This document shows, in pieces, positions 6,638 to 9,378 of a stretch of DNA of 9,378 bases. The stretch is from Deltaproteobacteria bacterium (GTDB taxonomy: Bacteria > Desulfobacterota > Binatia > UBA9968). The notes under the pieces were generated by a model. That model was not told the DNA's origin and searched no databases. It was given only the letters and a program-made list of their open reading frames with translations. The translations under genes were made by a program, and so were the position numbers. Position 1 is the stretch's first letter. The number at the start of each line of letters is the position of its first letter. The DNA lies in NCBI GenBank assembly GCA_021323355.1, contig JAJONK010000111.1, forward strand, positions 1-9,378, in the 5' to 3' direction.

Positions 6638-6651
6638 GAAGAAGGTTCTTC
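6638..6651. promoter_or_regulatory. Perfect 14-bp palindrome at the predicted transcription start
   Basis: GAAGAAGGTTCTTC (GAAGAA, centre GG, TTCTTC) begins 9 bases after the -10 candidate, so it would overlap the first transcribed bases. That position suits an operator for a dimeric repressor or a short 5' hairpin. Chance occurrence cannot be excluded. Confidence 0.3.
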
Positions 6652-6796
6652 ACGTGGCGATTTTTACCAATGTATCAGCTCTGGCATCGTCGTTGCTCCT
6701 AGAAACAACTCAAACGAGAAGGTCAGGTCCGAAAGAAGGATTAGCGATCAGAAAGGCCAATTTGGACTTCCCGCAAAAACGGGTACGGAATAGAAA

Positions 6797-8194
6797 ATGA
6801 AATCGCGCTTCTTTCATCTTTGGGATGCTGTCAATTCGAGCCTCTGGTTTATTCCGGCGCTCATGACGCTGGTTACGGTTGCGGTTTCGTTCGCGACCAT
6901 CACCATCGATGGACTGATTAAAGAAAAACTGGTGGATCGAACGGGATGGATTTGGACCGGCGGACCGGAAGGTGCGCGCGAGATCCTTTCGACTATCGCG
7001 GGTTCGATGATCACGGTGGCAGGCGTGGTCTTTTCGATCACCGTGGTGGTGCTCGCTTTAGCGTCCTCTCAATTCGGGCCGCGCCTGTTGCGTAACTTTA
7101 TGCGCGATCGAGGCAACCAGATCGTGCTTGGGACTTTCATTTCAACCTTCACGTATTGTCTCCTGATCTTGCGCACAATTCGCGGCGAGGATGGAGGCAG
7201 TGAGTTTGTGCCGCATATCTCTGTCACTTTGGGCATTGTGCTCGCACTAGCCAGTTTAGGCGTGCTGATTTATTTCATCCATCACGTCTCGGTCTCGATT
7301 CAGGCGCCGATTATCATTGCCCGGGTCGCCCAAGAACTAGAGCGAGGTGTCGATCGCCTATTTCCTGAAATGTTGGGACAGTCTGCCGAAGAGAGCAGCC
7401 AATCGGCACCCCGAAACGATATTCCCCCTGAATTTGACCGGGACGGAGGCAGGGTACCGAGCTGCGCCAGCGGTTATCTGCAGGCCATTGATAGCGAAAC
7501 CTTGATGGAGATCGCAATCGATAAAGACCTTCTCATGCGGATCAATTTTCGTCCAGGAGAGTTCATCGTTAAGGGAAGCGATCTGGTTCTGGCCTGGCCC
7601 AGGCAGATCCTCGATAGAGCGCTGGCTGATCAGGTTAATGCTGGATTCATCCTCGGCGCGGAACGCACTGAGGCTCAGGACATCGGTTTTTCCATTCACC
7701 AACTCGTCGAGATCGGCGTACGAGCGCTATCTCCGGGCATCAACGATCCATTCACTGCGATCACGTGTGTGGACCGACTGGGCGCCGCGCTTTGCCAACT
7801 GGCGGAGCGAAAGGCGCCATCGCCGTATCGTTATGATTCCGAGGGTAAGCTGCGAGTCATAGCGAAAGGGACGACATTTGCCGACCTCGCAGATGCTGCT
7901 TTTAATCCGATAAGGCACTACGGACGCTCCAGCGCGTTAGTCACCGTCAGCCTCCTGAAAACGTTGGCAGTGATCACCGAGCACGTCCGGAGAGAAGAGG
8001 ACCGCCAGACGCTTTTGCGCCATGCGATTATGATCGAGCGTGCAAGCGGCGAGGCGTTGGTCGAGCAGGCCGAGCGCGATACGATCGAGGAACATTATCG
8101 GAGTTTGTTAAGGATTCTTAAAGAGGACCGTCTTACTCCTGAACGGATGCGGGGCCACGGCGGCTTTGGCAACATGATGGTGCCGGAAGGGTGA
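6797..8194 (+). CDS. DUF2254 family inner-membrane protein
   Basis: 465 residues. The N-terminal third has four likely membrane segments at about 16-38, 66-92, 108-127 and 139-162. The second carries the very hydrophobic VAGVVFSITVVVLALASSQFGPRLL, a hallmark of DUF2254, with a charged cytoplasmic turn (NFMRDRGNQ) after it and IHHVSVSIQ closing the membrane domain. The remaining 300 residues are soluble and contain the conserved DIGFSIHQLVEIGVRALSPGINDPFTAI, typical of the family. No biochemical role is established for this family; residue patterns suggest a channel- or sensor-like protein, which is inference. The ATG at 6797 has only a weak upstream purine stretch. MgtC follows 9 bases after the stop, so the two are almost certainly co-transcribed. 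Confidence 0.9.
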   Translation: MKSRFFHLWDAVNSSLWFIPALMTLVTVAVSFATITIDGLIKEKLVDRTGWIWTGGPEGAREILSTIAGSMITVAGVVFSITVVVLALASSQFGPRLLRNFMRDRGNQIVLGTFISTFTYCLLILRTIRGEDGGSEFVPHISVTLGIVLALASLGVLIYFIHHVSVSIQAPIIIARVAQELERGVDRLFPEMLGQSAEESSQSAPRNDIPPEFDRDGGRVPSCASGYLQAIDSETLMEIAIDKDLLMRINFRPGEFIVKGSDLVLAWPRQILDRALADQVNAGFILGAERTEAQDIGFSIHQLVEIGVRALSPGINDPFTAITCVDRLGAALCQLAERKAPSPYRYDSEGKLRVIAKGTTFADLADAAFNPIRHYGRSSALVTVSLLKTLAVITEHVRREEDRQTLLRHAIMIERASGEALVEQAERDTIEEHYRSLLRILKEDRLTPERMRGHGGFGNMMVPEG

Positions 8195-8203
8195 TGCCCG
8201 GGG

Positions 8204-8644
8204 ATGACGAACTGGCCGGCACAGCTTGCGATTCTAGCCGAAGTTTTTTTAGCCATGCTTCTTGGCGGAGTCATTGGCATAGAAAGAACTACAGCCAACA
8301 AGCCTGCCGGGTTTCGAACTCACATGCTAGTGGCAGGAGCGGCGGCGCTGCTCGTGGGCTTGAGCGATGCCCTGATTCAACGGTTCAACCCAGGTGCCTA
8401 CACCGACTTGATACAATCGGATCCGATCCGTGTAATCATAGCCGGCATCAGCTTTCTCGGCGCCGGCACTATTTTCAGACACCCAAAGAAACAACATGTT
8501 GAAGGCATCACGACAGCCGCGTCGCTGCTGTTTTCCGGCGCAATCGGAATTTGCGTGGCGCTTCGACAGTTCGTGCCGGGTTGCGGTCACCCTGTTAACC
8601 CTCATAGTACTGCGTGGCGTGGAGTTCATAGAACGCCGAATTAA
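8204..8644 (+). CDS. MgtC/SapB family membrane protein with a frameshifted C-terminus
   Basis: MgtC-like proteins are small inner-membrane proteins linked, in studied pathogens, to low-Mg2+ adaptation and control of the F-ATP synthase; distant homologues are of unknown role. The family pattern is clear: an N-terminal helix, then LGGVIGIERTTANKPAGFRTHMLVAGAAALL with the diagnostic Glu-Arg and Gly-Phe-Arg-Thr-His, then ISFLGAGTIFR, then GITTAASLLFSGAIGICVAL. After GQ-type residues at about 8575 the written frame becomes polar (FVPGCGHPVNPHS) and stops at 8644. One frame over, starting with CGG at 8577, it reads VAVTLLTLIVLRGVEFIERR and stops at 8664-8666. That is the expected last transmembrane helix, giving 153 residues. 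One extra base (or two missing) near 8573-8579 therefore removes the final helix. The start 9 bases after DUF2254 implies an operon. Confidence 0.8.
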   Translation: MTNWPAQLAILAEVFLAMLLGGVIGIERTTANKPAGFRTHMLVAGAAALLVGLSDALIQRFNPGAYTDLIQSDPIRVIIAGISFLGAGTIFRHPKKQHVEGITTAASLLFSGAIGICVALRQFVPGCGHPVNPHSTAWRGVHRTPN

Positions 8645-8658
8645 TAAGTCGACCGATG

Positions 8659-8681
8659 AACGATGACTCTGGGTCATTGTT
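8659..8681. terminator. Hairpin overlapping the restored MgtC stop
   Basis: AACGATGAC (8659-8667), loop TCTGG and GTCATTGTT (8673-8681) form a 9-bp stem with one G-T pair. There is no T-tract on either strand, so it is a weak terminator candidate or an mRNA 3'-end structure. Confidence 0.3.
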
Positions 8682-8698
8682 AGACTTGATATGTTCGA

Positions 8699-8750
8699 CC
8701 GGAGGAGTGGTGCAGTGTTGCTCAGGCATTTACTCCACCACTCCATCCGG
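8699..8750. repeat. Strong inverted repeat in the convergent MgtC-HtrA gap (element B)
   Basis: The left arm CCGGAGGAGTGGTG (8699-8712) pairs with CACCACTCCATCCGG (8736-8750) apart from one bulged base; the loop is 23 bases. Its GGAGTGGTG arms and its TGCAGTGTTG (8711-8720) resemble element A at 1415-1475. It may be a dispersed REP/MITE-like sequence, possibly serving as a bidirectional 3' barrier. Confidence 0.6.
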
Positions 8751-8787
8751 TACACCTGCTGTCGGTCTGGTTTCTGCCGGACAGTTG

Positions 8788-8813
8788 GCCGGGACGGCTC
8801 AGCCCGGGCTTTT
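8788..8813 (+). terminator. Possible intrinsic terminator for the DUF2254-MgtC operon
   Basis: GCCGGG (8788-8793), loop of 9 bases and CCCGGGC (8803-8809, one bulged G) are followed by TTTT (8810-8813). The stem is G+C-rich, but the T-run is short. It overlaps the last codons of the convergent HtrA gene, which is compatible with a shared convergent end. Confidence 0.35.
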
Positions 8814-9378
8814 ACCGTCGGGATTCTTCAACGCGAGAAAGACACTGTTGCCGCCGCGCTGGATTAAGAAGAGCAGGTTTGCCCCCGGCTTGGCTTGATC
8901 GAGAGTCTTGCGCAATTCAGCCGCGTTGCTGATCTTCTGGCGATCTACTTCCAGGATCACGTCACCGCGCTGAAGACCAGCCTCAGCGGCGGCGCTCTGC
9001 GGTTCAACGCTAGAGATGACCACGCCATCGGCACGTTTCAAGCCTAGGGTCTTGGCCAGCTCGGGCGTCATGTTCTGCACCGTCATCCCCAGATTTCCCG
9101 ATTGCGGCGCGGAGGCAACCACTTCCTCCTCTTTTAACTCCGCGATCTTCAGGACCGTCATATTCACACTTTGACCTACTGGTGTGCGAGCAACGATAGC
9201 GGGCAGCTTACTGGAATCGTCGATCCTTTCTCCGGCAAACTCGACGATCACGTCGCCCGCTTGCACGCCGGCCTGAGCGGCGGGACTTCCCTCAACGACG
9301 CTCGAGACCAGCGCCCCCTGGTTCTTCTCCAGTCCAAGAGCTTGAGCGATCTCCGGAGTGACTCTCTGAATGCTGACT
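8799..9378 (-). CDS. Do/HtrA-family periplasmic serine protease, C-terminal PDZ part (5' end beyond window)
   Basis: HtrA/DegP/MucD proteases degrade misfolded envelope proteins in the periplasm. The 192 residues visible are two C-terminal PDZ domains; the signal peptide and trypsin-like domain lie beyond the right edge. The first PDZ enters as VSIQRVTPEIAQALGL, with the ALVSSVVEGSPAAQAGVQAGDVIVEF core and the usual SSKLPAIVARTPVGQSV. A linker rich in Glu (KEEEVV) precedes the second PDZ: LGMTVQNMTPELAKTLGL, then GVVISSVEPQSAAAEAGLQRGDVILEVD and a final beta strand ending KNPDGKSPG. This two-PDZ arrangement is standard for DegQ/MucD-type enzymes. The frame is intact to TGA (complement of 8799-8801). 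It is convergent with MgtC. An assignment to degP, degQ or mucD is not possible from this part. Confidence 0.93.
   Translation of the reverse strand, partial: VSIQRVTPEIAQALGLEKNQGALVSSVVEGSPAAQAGVQAGDVIVEFAGERIDDSSKLPAIVARTPVGQSVNMTVLKIAELKEEEVVASAPQSGNLGMTVQNMTPELAKTLGLKRADGVVISSVEPQSAAAEAGLQRGDVILEVDRQKISNAAELRKTLDQAKPGANLLFLIQRGGNSVFLALKNPDGKSPG

Larger units (their letters stand above)
6253..6796. other. 544-bp divergent intergenic region
   Basis: This gap separates GH15 (minus) from DUF2254 (plus). Open frames of 60-90 codons occur on both strands, but none has a convincing ribosome binding site, family motif or codon pattern, and the region looks less G+C-rich than its neighbours. I see an extended -10 promoter candidate facing DUF2254 at 6620-6628, a palindrome at 6638-6651, and the GH15 ribosome binding site (complement of 6257-6263). 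I found no clear GH15 promoter and no RNA gene. Confidence 0.6.

Noticed and set aside
6555..6800. 81-codon frame upstream of DUF2254
   Set aside because: It starts with GTG without a ribosome binding site, contains the promoter candidate, and has no recognisable pattern.
1..9378. CRISPR array, tRNA, rRNA, prophage or insertion-sequence transposase
   Set aside because: No regularly spaced repeats, tRNA-like cloverleaf, ribosomal RNA stretches or transposase/integrase motifs were seen on either strand by eye.

Overview
The window is G+C-rich bacterial chromosomal DNA with short intergenic gaps, Shine-Dalgarno-led genes and a DegP/HtrA-type periplasmic protease, so a Gram-negative host is likely. 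The mix (single-domain rhodanese, sterol-desaturase-like protein, VKOR-like protein, TIGR04283-type glycosyltransferase, GH15 hydrolase, DUF2254, MgtC) suits an environmental, soil-type lineage such as Desulfobacterota/Binatota-like bacteria, Acidobacteria or Verrucomicrobia. The sequence alone does not settle which. I see no plasmid, phage, transposase, CRISPR, tRNA or rRNA signature.

Layout. Positions 1-102 are the 3' end of a plus-strand gene cut by the window edge. Positions 116-2031 hold three consecutive plus-strand genes that are all broken: a rhodanese whose catalytic Cys codon reads TGA, a sterol desaturase/fatty acid hydroxylase split by a 71-bp imperfect tandem duplication and a one-base deletion, and a VKOR-like CxxC protein with a +1 frameshift near its 3' end. 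A large imperfect inverted repeat lies between the last two. Positions 2071-2244 can encode a 57-residue, highly charged protein behind a strong ribosome binding site. Positions 2370-4249 are a coupled pair, a family-2-like glycosyltransferase and an extended SDR reductase, joined by an ATGA overlap. A GH15 glucoamylase/trehalase-like gene lies on the minus strand at 4462-6252. A 544-bp divergent region at 6253-6796 contains an extended -10 promoter candidate. Then come DUF2254 and MgtC (plus strand, 9-nt gap); MgtC has a frameshift near its C-terminus. A cluster of hairpins at 8659-8813 separates these from the convergent 3' end of an HtrA-family protease (minus strand, running off the right edge).

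Functionally, the glycosyltransferase/SDR pair suggests modification of a small molecule, lipid or envelope component. GH15 suggests alpha-glucoside or trehalose breakdown. DUF2254 and MgtC look like an inner-membrane pair. I do not see a clear new multi-gene system.

The main points of interest are the TGA exactly at the rhodanese catalytic Cys, followed by a hairpin that meets the usual bacterial SECIS geometry; the clustering of coding lesions (genome decay versus assembly error or strain-mixing); and two related inverted-repeat elements at 1415-1475 and 8699-8750.
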